Shown: positions 1 through 7,164 of the stretch, piece after piece
How the letters are laid out: each line of letters opens with the position of its first letter
Numbering within the stretch: position 1 is the stretch's first letter
NCBI GenBank assembly: GCA_002305765.1
Contig: DBQU01000048.1
Coordinates: forward strand, 1 to 27,585
Length of the DNA: 27,585 bases
Reading direction: 5' to 3'
Source: Deltaproteobacteria bacterium UBA1386
GTDB taxonomy: Bacteria > Desulfobacterota > Syntrophorhabdia > Syntrophorhabdales > Syntrophorhabdaceae
Notes under the pieces: model-generated
Databases searched by the model: none
Told to the model about the DNA's origin: nothing
What the model saw: only the letters and a program-made list of their open reading frames with translations
Made by a program: the position numbers and the translations under genes

Positions 1-36
1 ACAGGCTGTCAAGCGATTCAAGCCTTCAAACCGTCT
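1..36. repeat. Partial 9-nt-period repeat arm (AAAGACGG family), cut by the window edge
   Basis: Read on the minus strand from the stop codon of the DUF362 gene, this stretch starts with AAAGACGG, followed by units resembling CTTGAATCG. This is the same arm found complete at 11384-11537 and 13115-13266. The opposite arm would lie to the left of the window, so a palindrome here is inferred, not seen. Confidence 0.7.
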
Positions 37-1788
37 TTACCGGTTCTGCAGTATTTCCTCCAGCATTTTCCCCAGTTTTGTTTCTTCCGTTTCGTCGGCA
101 TACTTGGGGGGCTCTATGTCGGGAAAAAGGCTGTAGACGGCCTTGGTGATGACCTCCGCGTGGGGAGGGCAGCCGGGCATGTGGGTGCCGAGACCGGCGT
201 GGTGCTGCTGGCAGATACCCATGAAGATGTTCGTCTCGTCGGGGTTGACGGGAACGGTTGTCGATGGGCCCAGGAAGATGTTGGCCTTCTTTTCGAGGGG
301 CCTGTCGATGAGAGACCGGGTGGGGTCAGCGGGATCGGGCCTGCGCAGCTTGGAAAGGACGAAGTGCAGATAACCCTTGCATCCCGGGCACGCCTCGTCG
401 GCAAGGATCTTGAGCGAGGCGCCGCCGCTGACATCGATGGCGGGCTGCACGAATTTCTTCGCCACCTCTTCAATGGGGGTGCCGACGACGTTGATCTTGT
501 TCTTCTCGAGCGGTCCCAGGCCCTGCATCCAGGCGAGGAATACCGGGGGAGATGTCCTCGGGTCGATACCCATGATCTCCATGGCTACGGCATCGACGGC
601 CACGGCGTTCGTTCCGCCTATCAGGACATCCATCTTTATCGGGGTGCCCGAGACGGGCCCGAAGTCCTCGAGGCCTGTGAGGCCGTCGATGATGGTCAGT
701 TTCGGCTTGACGAGGTGGTGGATGTTCACGAGGCTCTGCCAGAGACCGAAAAAGTGGGACATGTATTTCTCTATGGGCGGTACGGCACCCTGAAGACTCT
801 TGATGGCCAGCGAGGAAATGGCGGCGAAATGGATCTTCAGCACCGGCACATTGATGATGACGTCGACCATTTCAAGGGTAGCGGGGATCTTTCGGGATGA
901 CATGCGTTTGCAGCCCGGAACCGGCTTATCGATGAGCCTGTCCGTGTTGAGGTCGACGAGACTGATCTTCGCGGGGTCGAGGGCGACGATCTCGTCATAT
1001 CCATAATGGCTGAACATCTTCGACGTCGCGCTGCGGTTGATCGAAGCGCCTTCGGTGATGTACACGTGGGATGCGAGACCGAGGAGCATTTCCGTCAGGG
1101 CTTTGACGACACGGATGTCGGTGACGATGCCGCCCACGACCTTTCCGTCCTTAAGGCCATGGTCGCTCACGACGTTGGGCTTGATCGCGACGGTCTGCCC
1201 GGGTTTGACGAACCGCCTGAGCCCGCCGAGCCTGTCGATGAGACCGGCAAGTCCTTTCTTGATCTCTTCGTATGTCTGGGTGGGTGGTATCTTCTCCACG
1301 GCGACGCGTTCCCTCTTTCGATAACCGCGGAATGGTTTGCCCGCGGCCGTCTTCTTCAGCAGCACCGACGTGCTCAGTTCCATCCTGACCAGGTCGAAAC
1401 CGTTGCGGTGGAAGAAAAGCGTGGGCCTGAAACCATACCCGATAAGAAGCTCGTACTTCTCCTGGTCCGCCGTGAGAAGAGATGCCGCTACGAGGCTTTC
1501 GCGGGCGATGAGCGTGTCGAGCATCTCCGGGCGGGGGTCCTTGCCTTTCCACGTTCCCTCCACGAGCATCTCCTCGATGGTGCTCGTCTTTCTGTCGTAG
1601 AAGATCCATCCCACGACCCTGTTGTTCTTCACGGCGCGGAAGACCGTGATGGAAGGGTTCTTTCCCCACTCTTCCCATTTGAAGGCGATATAACCGTCGT
1701 CGATGCCGTCCTTCAGATAACGGTCTCTGAGGAGCCTGAAAAGGGTGGGGGTTCGCCTTCCCGTTTTGAAAGATATTACTCTTGCCAT
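37..1788 (-). CDS. DUF362 domain protein with N-terminal acetyltransferase-like extension
   Basis: The protein has 583 residues. Residues about 185-440 match the DUF362 family seen in many anaerobes, with the IKPNVV and EGAS segments and a run ending in VAVDAVAMEIMGI. Residues 1-150 look like a degenerate GNAT-type acyltransferase fold (FRAVKNNRVVGWIFYD; ELLIGYGFRP). The C-terminal 130 residues carry CPGCKG and a HMPGCPPHAEV segment whose cysteines could bind a metal or an Fe-S cluster, but there is no classical CX2CX2CX3C ferredoxin motif. The ATG start is preceded by GGAGGAGG. The gene stands alone, with a repeat arm at its stop codon. Biochemical function of DUF362 is not established, so no reaction is assigned. 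The DUF362 assignment is solid; the GNAT-like part is inference. Confidence 0.85.
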   Translation of the reverse strand: MARVISFKTGRRTPTLFRLLRDRYLKDGIDDGYIAFKWEEWGKNPSITVFRAVKNNRVVGWIFYDRKTSTIEEMLVEGTWKGKDPRPEMLDTLIARESLVAASLLTADQEKYELLIGYGFRPTLFFHRNGFDLVRMELSTSVLLKKTAAGKPFRGYRKRERVAVEKIPPTQTYEEIKKGLAGLIDRLGGLRRFVKPGQTVAIKPNVVSDHGLKDGKVVGGIVTDIRVVKALTEMLLGLASHVYITEGASINRSATSKMFSHYGYDEIVALDPAKISLVDLNTDRLIDKPVPGCKRMSSRKIPATLEMVDVIINVPVLKIHFAAISSLAIKSLQGAVPPIEKYMSHFFGLWQSLVNIHHLVKPKLTIIDGLTGLEDFGPVSGTPIKMDVLIGGTNAVAVDAVAMEIMGIDPRTSPPVFLAWMQGLGPLEKNKINVVGTPIEEVAKKFVQPAIDVSGGASLKILADEACPGCKGYLHFVLSKLRRPDPADPTRSLIDRPLEKKANIFLGPSTTVPVNPDETNIFMGICQQHHAGLGTHMPGCPPHAEVITKAVYSLFPDIEPPKYADETEETKLGKMLEEILQNR

Positions 1789-1850
1789 GCTGTTGACCTC
1801 CTCCTCCGTGCGAGTGTGGATCCTACCCCGCCCCCGTCACACGTGCCAAG

Positions 1851-1859
1851 ATTATATCA
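1851..1859 (-). promoter_or_regulatory. Extended -10 promoter of the DUF362 gene
   Basis: On the minus strand the sequence reads TGATATAAT, a perfect extended -10 (TGn plus TATAAT), about 60 nt ahead of the start codon. No good -35 lies 16-18 nt upstream, which is acceptable for an extended -10 promoter. Confidence 0.45.
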
Positions 1860-1899
1860 GTTTCCGGGCTAGCGGGAAAGAGGTTAGGCGTTCCGCGCT

Positions 1900-2103
1900 C
1901 TAAACGTAGACATCGATCTTTGATCCGAGAAAAGGCGAGGCGGAGGACGAGGACACCTCGGTCATGCGCTGGATGTTCTTTGCGGCCTCCAGTATGACCT
2001 GCGCAACCGCCGCCTCCGCCTCCAACCGGCTCTTCGCCAGAGACATGGTGGCCTCGTTGCGGCTCATGGCGTAGCTCATGATGGAAGAAACAGGGTCGAT
2101 CAT
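1900..2103 (-). CDS. YjfB-like putative motility protein
   Basis: This is a 67-residue protein with a short hydrophilic helix rich in Ala, Glu and Ser and a C-terminal GSKIDVYV. It resembles the small YjfB family (putative motility protein), whose members have this size and a C-terminal LGxxIDV-type ending. The assignment is supported independently by the promoter: a near-perfect FliA (sigma-28) site sits directly upstream (2121-2147). The ATG is preceded by AGAGGAT. There is no signal peptide or membrane segment. The molecular role of YjfB is unknown. No other flagellar gene lies in the window, so this is an orphan member of the motility regulon. Confidence 0.65.
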   Translation of the reverse strand: MIDPVSSIMSYAMSRNEATMSLAKSRLEAEAAVAQVILEAAKNIQRMTEVSSSSASPFLGSKIDVYV

Positions 2104-2120
2104 ACCATCCTCTGGAGACT

Positions 2121-2147
2121 TTATCGGGGGATAGGGAGCAAACTTAA
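2121..2147 (-). promoter_or_regulatory. FliA (sigma-28) flagellar promoter
   Basis: The minus strand reads TTAAGTTT, 11 nt, CCCGATAA. The enterobacterial FliA consensus is TAAAGTTT-N11-GCCGATAA, so 14 of 16 positions match with the exact spacing. The -10 ends 17 nt before the ATG of the YjfB-like gene, giving a short leader that just contains the ribosome binding site. Confidence 0.8.
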
Positions 2148-2159
2148 GGGGATAATAAA

Positions 2160-2282
2160 AGAAGGTTCAAGGGTTCAAGAGTAAAAGAAAAAAGCACCGG
2201 ATACCTTCGGCCGGTGGGCGAATTGCGTTGACAGCCGATCCCCCTTCGCGGTCTTTCCCTTGAACCCTTGTTGACCTTGACA
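2160..2282. repeat. Inverted TTCAAGGG-type repeat with a central hairpin
   Basis: The left arm holds two units of TTCAAGRG (2166-2181) after AAAGAAGG. The right arm (2257-2270) is the reverse complement CCCTTGAACCCTTG with one mismatch, followed by a further degenerate unit. Between them lies a 6-bp hairpin, CACCGG/CCGGTG (2195-2200 and 2211-2216). The right arm runs into the -35 box of the marR promoter. It fills most of the 241-bp gap between the divergent yjfB-like and marR genes. Confidence 0.65.
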
Positions 2283-2305
2283 TCTGCCCGAAGCCATAGT
2301 ATACA
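2277..2305 (+). promoter_or_regulatory. Sigma-70-type promoter of the marR-aas operon
   Basis: A perfect TTGACA (2277-2282) is separated by 17 nt from TATACA (2300-2305), 39 nt ahead of the marR start. The AT-rich stretch behind it, from TAGTATACA to TCTAAACTA, is weakly dyad-symmetric and could be an autoregulatory MarR operator; that part is a guess. Confidence 0.5.
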
Positions 2306-2344
2306 TTCAAACAGTTCATATCTAAACTATAAGGAGGTTCCTTC

Positions 2345-2845
2345 ATGGGGCTTGCGGAGGAGTTGGGACTCGAACGGCCCATAGAGACCGTTGAACATGA
2401 GAGTCTGCTGAATATCATCTATACCGGGACCATGATCGCCAGGGCCGCCTTCAGGTATTTCCAGGGACACAGGCTCACCGACGCCCAGTTCAATGTGCTT
2501 GTCCAGCTCAAGTACAGCGATGGGAAGGCCCTCTCTCAGGCGGAGCTTGGAAGGCGCCTTGTGGTCAACAAGGCGGATATGACGGGGATCGTCGACAGGT
2601 TGGAAAGAACGGGTCTCGTGGAGCGCTCGGCCCACCCCAATGACCGCCGCGTGAACCTCGTGAGAATGACGGCGGAAGGCGAGAAGGCCGTCAATGTCCT
2701 GGAGCCGGGCTACCTCAAGGGGGTCGGGCTCCTGATGTCGGGGATATCCCGGTCGGATCTGATGCGCCTCAACAGGACCCTGGAGAAGGTCCGGAGCAAC
2801 GCGAAAGGCAAACTGGTACCGAACGGGGGCCGGGAGGGACGATGA
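2345..2845 (+). CDS. MarR family transcriptional regulator
   Basis: The 166-residue protein has the length and layout of MarR dimeric winged-helix repressors. An N-terminal helix is followed by the core FNVLVQLKYSDGKALSQAEL. Next come the recognition region GRRLVVNKADMTGIVDRLE and the wing, with the family motif DRRVNLVRMTAEGEKA. An excellent AAGGAGG lies 7 nt before the ATG. Its stop codon overlaps the start of the following acyltransferase/acyl-ACP synthetase gene (ATGA), so the two are translationally coupled and the regulator probably controls phospholipid repair or fatty-acid recycling. The ligand cannot be read from the sequence; a fatty acid or acyl-CoA is a reasonable inference from the partner gene. 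Confidence 0.92.
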   Translation: MGLAEELGLERPIETVEHESLLNIIYTGTMIARAAFRYFQGHRLTDAQFNVLVQLKYSDGKALSQAELGRRLVVNKADMTGIVDRLERTGLVERSAHPNDRRVNLVRMTAEGEKAVNVLEPGYLKGVGLLMSGISRSDLMRLNRTLEKVRSNAKGKLVPNGGREGR

Positions 2846-5010
2846 GGAATCAACGTAGTCTTTTCAGAGCGCTCTTTGAAGAAGGAGCGCGGGCCATATT
2901 CAAGACATATCTGAAGGTGTTTCACAGGATCAAGGTAGGGGGGATTGACAGGCTTCCCCGCACTTTCGACAAGCTCATGGTCATATCGAACCACGCAAGC
3001 CTCCTCGACGGCATCATCCTGTGGACCTACATCGACGTGGACCTCAGGATCCTTGTCAATCGGGGCAGGGCCCGGGAGCTGCTGCTCCGGCCCTTTATGC
3101 AGAACCGGTACACCGTGCAGATCGATACCATGAACCCCTATTCCCTGAAAGGCGTCATCGAAAAAGTGAACCGGGGCACAGCGCTTCTTGTTTTCCCCGA
3201 GGGACGCATCACGAGGACAGGCAACCTTATGAAGATCTACGAAGGCGCCGGCTTTGTCGCGTACAAGACGGGCGCGAAGATCCTGCCCGTGCATCTCGGC
3301 GGCACCTACGATACCATCTTCGCGAAAAAGCACCCGGGAAGGAAGATGTTCGCCCCGATAACTCTGACCATAGGAGAGATCCGTCCTCCCATCGAACTCG
3401 AACACTTCCAGCCCCACGACAGGAAACGGGAGGCTGCACGGGCCATTTACGGGATGCTCTGCGAGATGTTCTACGAGGCGCGCTACAGGCCTTCGACGCT
3501 TGGCCGCGAGTTCATCCATATATGCAGGAAGAGAGGCCCGAATACGCTCTTCAAGGATGCGACGGGGGTCGAGGTCAGCTGCCGCAAGGCCCTTGTCGGG
3601 GGGCTCCTTCTGGGGGAGAAGCTCTCCCGCCACGAAGGTGCCAACATTGGAGTGCTCCTGCCGAACCTCGTCGCCACAGCGCTTGTCATCTACGGGGTTC
3701 TGATGTTCCGGAAGGTTCCCGTCCTCCTCAACTATTCCGGCGGACCCCGGGCCCTGCGGCACTCCATGGAACTCGCAGGCCTCAAGGTCATCGTCACGTC
3801 CCGGGTGTTCCTCGAGCGCGTGAAGATCGATCCCGGCGTGTTCGAGGACGCCCGCGTCATCTATCTTGAGGACCTGAAGGCCTCCATCGGGGCAGGCGAC
3901 AAGCTGAGAGCGATCTTAAGGTCCGTCTTCCCCGGAGGGCTTGCCCGCGTATCTGACGGGGACCACAAGGGCCCTGCCGCCATTCTTTTCACCTCGGGTT
4001 CGGAAGGCCTGCCCAAGGGAGTGCTTCTGTCCCATGAGAACATCATAGCCAACATATGGCAGGCCCTATCCCGCATCGACGTGGGGACCGGGGACTACTT
4101 CCTCAATGCCCTACCCATATTCCACAGTTTTGGCCTGACCATCGGGGTTTTCCTGCCCCTGTTTGCCGGCGCCCGTTCCTTCCTGTATGTGAGTCCGCTG
4201 CACTACAGGGTGGTGCCCGAGATCGCATACGAGGAAGGCTGCACTGTCCTCATGGGTACGAACGTCTTCCTGAACGGCTACGCCCGAAGGGCGCACCCCT
4301 ACGATTTCCACACCATGCGCTACGTGTTCTGTGGGGCGGAAGCGCTGAGCGAAGCCGTCTTCGAGCACTACGCTAAGGTCTTCGGTATACGGGTGATGTC
4401 CGGGTATGGCGCCACGGAATGCGCACCCATCGTGTGCATGAACAGTGCCCTCGAGAACAGGCACGGCAGTGTCGGCAGGGTGCTTCCCGGCATTGAATAC
4501 AAGGTGATGCCCGTTAGGGGCATTGACTCGAAGGAGGGGCACCTGGGCCGCCTCTTCGTGAAGGGCCGGAACGTCATGATGGGATATCTGGACAATGAGG
4601 CCGCGAACCATAAATATCTCGTGGAGGATGGCGGCTGGTACGATACGGGCGACATAGTGGAGATCGACGACAGCGGTTTCGTGACCATCGTGGGGCGATT
4701 GAAACGCTTCTCCAAGATCAGCGGCGAGATGATATCCCTCACTGCCATCGAAGAGGCCCTTGCGGGGATATTCGGCGAGCGAAGGGAACTCGCCGTCATG
4801 GCCGTAACCGACGAGCGCAAGGGAGAGAAGCTTGTCCTCGTAACGAATGCCAGGGACGCCGACCTGAAGAGGGTGCGCGATGTCCTGCGCGAAAAAGGCC
4901 ATTCCGACCTGACCTTTCCCCGTGAGATCATTTACATGAAGGAACTGCCGAAACTGGGCACGGGCAAGCCGGATTATGTGAAGCTCAAGGAGATGCTGGG
5001 AAGCAAGTGA
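2842..5010 (+). CDS. aas: Bifunctional acyltransferase / acyl-ACP synthetase (Aas type)
   Basis: This 722-residue protein has the two-domain order and length of E. coli Aas (719 aa). It would activate free fatty acids to acyl-ACP and use them to re-acylate lysophospholipid at the inner membrane. The PlsC-type domain (residues 1-190) shows NHASLLDG (H51, D56) and FPEGR. The AMP-binding domain (about 215-720) shows TSGSEGLPKG near 384, GYGATE near 522, YDTGD near 600 and the C-terminal GTGKPDY with the adenylation lysine. The start overlaps the marR stop by 4 nt. E. coli aas is linked to the flippase lplT, which is absent here. The bifunctional architecture is clear; the exact acyl acceptor is inferred from the family. 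Confidence 0.9.
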   Translation: MRNQRSLFRALFEEGARAIFKTYLKVFHRIKVGGIDRLPRTFDKLMVISNHASLLDGIILWTYIDVDLRILVNRGRARELLLRPFMQNRYTVQIDTMNPYSLKGVIEKVNRGTALLVFPEGRITRTGNLMKIYEGAGFVAYKTGAKILPVHLGGTYDTIFAKKHPGRKMFAPITLTIGEIRPPIELEHFQPHDRKREAARAIYGMLCEMFYEARYRPSTLGREFIHICRKRGPNTLFKDATGVEVSCRKALVGGLLLGEKLSRHEGANIGVLLPNLVATALVIYGVLMFRKVPVLLNYSGGPRALRHSMELAGLKVIVTSRVFLERVKIDPGVFEDARVIYLEDLKASIGAGDKLRAILRSVFPGGLARVSDGDHKGPAAILFTSGSEGLPKGVLLSHENIIANIWQALSRIDVGTGDYFLNALPIFHSFGLTIGVFLPLFAGARSFLYVSPLHYRVVPEIAYEEGCTVLMGTNVFLNGYARRAHPYDFHTMRYVFCGAEALSEAVFEHYAKVFGIRVMSGYGATECAPIVCMNSALENRHGSVGRVLPGIEYKVMPVRGIDSKEGHLGRLFVKGRNVMMGYLDNEAANHKYLVEDGGWYDTGDIVEIDDSGFVTIVGRLKRFSKISGEMISLTAIEEALAGIFGERRELAVMAVTDERKGEKLVLVTNARDADLKRVRDVLREKGHSDLTFPREIIYMKELPKLGTGKPDYVKLKEMLGSK

Positions 5011-5142
5011 GGCTGGGGCCTCCCGTCGCAGGTCGCACGTCGCAGATCACAGGGTCTAAAGGCAAAAAAGGCCGAAAAAACTCGCTGCTCCCTGACCCCT
5101 GCGACGCTTCTAGCCTGAGACCTGAGACTTGGGACGTGCGAC
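5011..5142. repeat. Facing arms of a 7-nt-period repeat between convergent genes
   Basis: On the plus strand after the aas stop come GTCGCAG, GTCGCAC, GTCGCAG and ATCACAG (5025-5052). On the minus strand, running out of rlmE, come GTCGCAC, GTCCCAA, GTCTCAG and GTCTCAG (5142-5115), with another GTCGCAG at 5105-5099. Both arms therefore read inward from the flanking genes. A short GAGGC/GCCTC hairpin (5009-5022) overlaps the aas stop. The right arm lies inside the rlmE coding sequence and encodes its last ten residues. Confidence 0.75.
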
Positions 5143-5736
5143 GGTTTTCTTCCCCATGCACACGAAGAACACCTCGGAGCTTACGGTTCGTGAGGCTGCG
5201 GGTTTATACTGGGAGACCTTGCGGAAGCGCATCTGGAGCTCGGCCGTGATACGTTTCTGAATGCCCGTTGAAAAGGACTTTATTACGAAGTGGCCGCCGG
5301 GTTTGAGGACCTCTTCGATGACCTTGAGGACACAGGTGAAGAGGTCTTCGATGTGCGCGTCGTCCACCTCGCGTATCCCCGAGAGGTTGGGTGCGATGTC
5401 GCAGGTAACGGTGTCGACGGCGGTCATAGAGAAGCTGGAAAGAAGCCCGGGGACGTCGGTTTCCCGTATGTCCGCCTCTATGGTGGTTATGTTCTTCGGG
5501 GGGAGAGGCGGAGTGGGCAGGATGTCGATGCCGATGACCGTCCCCTTTTCGCCGACCATCCCGGAAAGCACCTGGAGAAAGCTTCCCGGTGAACAGCCGA
5601 GGTCCAGGACGGCATCCCCTTTGTGCACGAGATGGAACCTGTCCTCGATCTCCTTGAGCTTGTAGGCGCTTCTCGCCCGGAACCCTTCCTGCTTCGCCTT
5701 CTTGTAGAATGGGTCTTTGAGGATGAACCTAGCCAT
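5110..5736 (-). CDS. rlmE: 23S rRNA (uridine-2'-O)-methyltransferase RlmE/FtsJ
   Basis: The 208-residue protein matches RlmE/FtsJ (RrmJ), which methylates the 2'-O of a uridine in the 23S rRNA A-loop using S-adenosylmethionine. The SAM site DLGCSPGSFLQVL (residues 45-57) and the family motif DIAPNLSG are present. The catalytic K-D-K-E tetrad can be placed at K26, D113, K153 and E188. Its start overlaps the end of the upstream unknown gene by 8 nt (ATGGCTAG), so the two are coupled. The last ten residues (199-208) are encoded by a 7-nt-period repeat that continues past the stop codon, so this tail is probably not under functional constraint. Confidence 0.95.
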   Translation of the reverse strand: MARFILKDPFYKKAKQEGFRARSAYKLKEIEDRFHLVHKGDAVLDLGCSPGSFLQVLSGMVGEKGTVIGIDILPTPPLPPKNITTIEADIRETDVPGLLSSFSMTAVDTVTCDIAPNLSGIREVDDAHIEDLFTCVLKVIEEVLKPGGHFVIKSFSTGIQKRITAELQMRFRKVSQYKPAASRTVSSEVFFVCMGKKTVARPKSQVSG

Positions 5737-6796
5737 AGGGGTTGATTATGAGATCGCTTTCGGAAGGGCCTTCCTGCCCGGTCTCCAGGCTCTTCCTCAA
5801 AAAGAAGGAGAGGGCATGGTCGAAGGCTGTTTTGTCCCGAAGGATCGAGAGCGTGCCCTTGTATCGCGCCCCATCGCCCATGCAGTGAAAGAGATAGGCA
5901 TAGTCCTCGAGGAGGCGTCTGAAAAGAGGAGCCAGCGACGCGATATCCTGGCGTCCCACGAGGTCCCTGAGGTAGGAATCCTTCTTTTCTTCCATCATGT
6001 GCCGGGGCAGGACGATCGTGGACCCTCCAGTCGAGAGGTAGGACGCGCGGTCCCCTTCAATGCCTTCCCAGGAGAGGGAAAAAGGCGTGAAGATCTCGTG
6101 CCTGAGAACTTCGTGGAGCGGCTGGGGAGCGACGTCGTCGGCCACGGGGAGGGAGTGGATGTCATCCGGCTTGTGGACGGTGTCTTTCAGCTGGGCGACA
6201 AAGGACGCGAGGGACTGTATGGCATCGGTGAAACGGCCGGAGAGTCTCGCCCCTTCCTCGACGATGAATGCCGCGTAGGAGGGGGATATCTCAACCAGGA
6301 AAGCGGGCTCTTTCGTGCCGCTCCTGTAGGCGGCAACGATCTCGTTGAGCGACCTTCTGTCCACCGGCGAACTCATGAGTTCGCGCAGGCCCTCGCGGAA
6401 ATGCAGATCGCCGTTGAGGAAGACGAAGGTATTCTTCCTGACCTCGTACGCGGCCATGACCATTCGGGAGCCGGCATGGTCAAAGTTCGTCAGGAAGCCC
6501 ATGTTGGTCCGCGACTCTTCCGCCTTCCTGAGGACGGGCTCGCCTTCCGGGCGGAGATCTTCCACCTTTACGCCCACGGACCTCAGGCGGAATATGGTCT
6601 TTCTGATGAGCTTGCGGATCTCCTTATCCGTCTCCTGGAGATAGATGGCATTAAGAAGAACGCCGGTCTCCTCGTTCCTTTCCTTTCCCAGGCCCTCGAG
6701 CACCGAAACCCTTTCGTCGCCCGTGAGGGTGAAGTAGTACTCCACTTTTTTTTCGAGATCCTGGGCGCTGTCGATCGCCCTGACCAATTCATCCAT
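5729..6796 (-). CDS. Conserved-looking protein of unknown function, coupled to rlmE
   Basis: I do not recognise this 355-residue protein. It has no signal peptide, no clear membrane segment and no obvious catalytic motif. Residues 1-75 are helical and charged (YYFTLTGDERVSVLEGL... ETDKEIRKLIRKTIFRLR), like a short HEAT-type repeat pair. The middle contains a probable beta-rich region (SRMVMAAYEVRKNTFVFLNGDLHF) and a phenylalanine- and leucine-rich C-terminal helix bundle. The ATG has a weak AAGGA upstream. The 8-nt overlap with rlmE indicates a two-gene operon, so a role in ribosome or RNA maintenance is possible but unproven. Codon style matches its neighbours. Confidence 0.75.
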   Translation of the reverse strand: MDELVRAIDSAQDLEKKVEYYFTLTGDERVSVLEGLGKERNEETGVLLNAIYLQETDKEIRKLIRKTIFRLRSVGVKVEDLRPEGEPVLRKAEESRTNMGFLTNFDHAGSRMVMAAYEVRKNTFVFLNGDLHFREGLRELMSSPVDRRSLNEIVAAYRSGTKEPAFLVEISPSYAAFIVEEGARLSGRFTDAIQSLASFVAQLKDTVHKPDDIHSLPVADDVAPQPLHEVLRHEIFTPFSLSWEGIEGDRASYLSTGGSTIVLPRHMMEEKKDSYLRDLVGRQDIASLAPLFRRLLEDYAYLFHCMGDGARYKGTLSILRDKTAFDHALSFFLRKSLETGQEGPSESDLIINPYG

Positions 6797-6823
6797 GATC
6801 CGCCGTGTCCTTTTCTCTCGATC

Positions 6824-7027
6824 TCAATGCTTGACGGAGAACCCCGCCTTCTCGACGGCCGCTTCGAGGTCCTTCTGGCTCGCCTTGCCCTCGTCATACC
6901 TGACCACGGCGCTTCCGATGTCCACATCACTCGAGTCGACCCCGGCGACAGCGCCGAGGGCCTTTTTGACCGCCATAACACAATGCTGGCAGCTCATGCC
7001 GTCTATTTTAAGTTTCGCCTCAGCCAT
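6824..7027 (-). CDS. Heavy-metal-associated (HMA) domain protein, CopZ-like
   Basis: The protein is a single HMA domain of 67 residues, the size of CopZ copper chaperones. The metal site is GMSCQHC in the first loop, and the end GFSVKH fits the fold. Such proteins bind Cu(I) or another soft metal between the two cysteines and pass it to a P-type ATPase; no ATPase gene is in the window. I chose the ATG at 7027, which has AAAAAGGAGG 8 nt upstream, over an in-frame start 11 codons earlier whose extra residues would lie across the promoter and that ribosome binding site. The gene appears monocistronic. Confidence 0.9.
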   Translation of the reverse strand: MAEAKLKIDGMSCQHCVMAVKKALGAVAGVDSSDVDIGSAVVRYDEGKASQKDLEAAVEKAGFSVKH

Positions 7028-7048
7028 CGTGTCCTCCTTTTTGCATCC

Positions 7049-7057
7049 ATTATAACA
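7049..7057 (-). promoter_or_regulatory. Extended -10 promoter of the HMA gene
   Basis: The minus strand reads TGTTATAAT, a perfect extended -10, 21 nt ahead of the start codon. The -35 region falls inside the adjoining 9-nt-period repeat arm and is poor. No CueR-type long dyad was recognised. Confidence 0.5.
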
Positions 7058-7059
7058 CA

Positions 7060-7164
7060 AAAGACGGCTTGAATCGCTTGAGCGGCTTGAATCGCTTGAG
7101 GGCTAAAAGAAAGAACCTTACAGTTTTGTCGCTCTCAGCTATTCAAGCGATTCGAGCCGCTCAA
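7060..7164. repeat. AAAGACGG-family inverted repeat between nptA and the HMA gene
   Basis: The left arm starts AAAGACGG and continues with units CTTGAATCG, CTTGAGCGG, CTTGAATCG and CTTGAGGGC. The right arm (7143-7164) is the reverse complement of 7078-7099 with one mismatch in 22 nt. The two arms pair out of register by one 9-nt unit. The right arm contains the nptA stop codon. Unlike the 11.4 and 13.1 kb copies, this one lies between genes in tandem, not convergent ones. Confidence 0.85.

Noticed and set aside
1840..1860. Sigma-54 promoter near TTGGCACG ahead of the DUF362 gene
   Set aside because: The TGGCAC is not followed by TTGC at the required spacing, while a perfect extended -10 overlaps the region.
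7028..7060. Eleven-codon N-terminal extension of the HMA protein
   Set aside because: It would cover the ribosome binding site and the extended -10; the shorter form matches the family.
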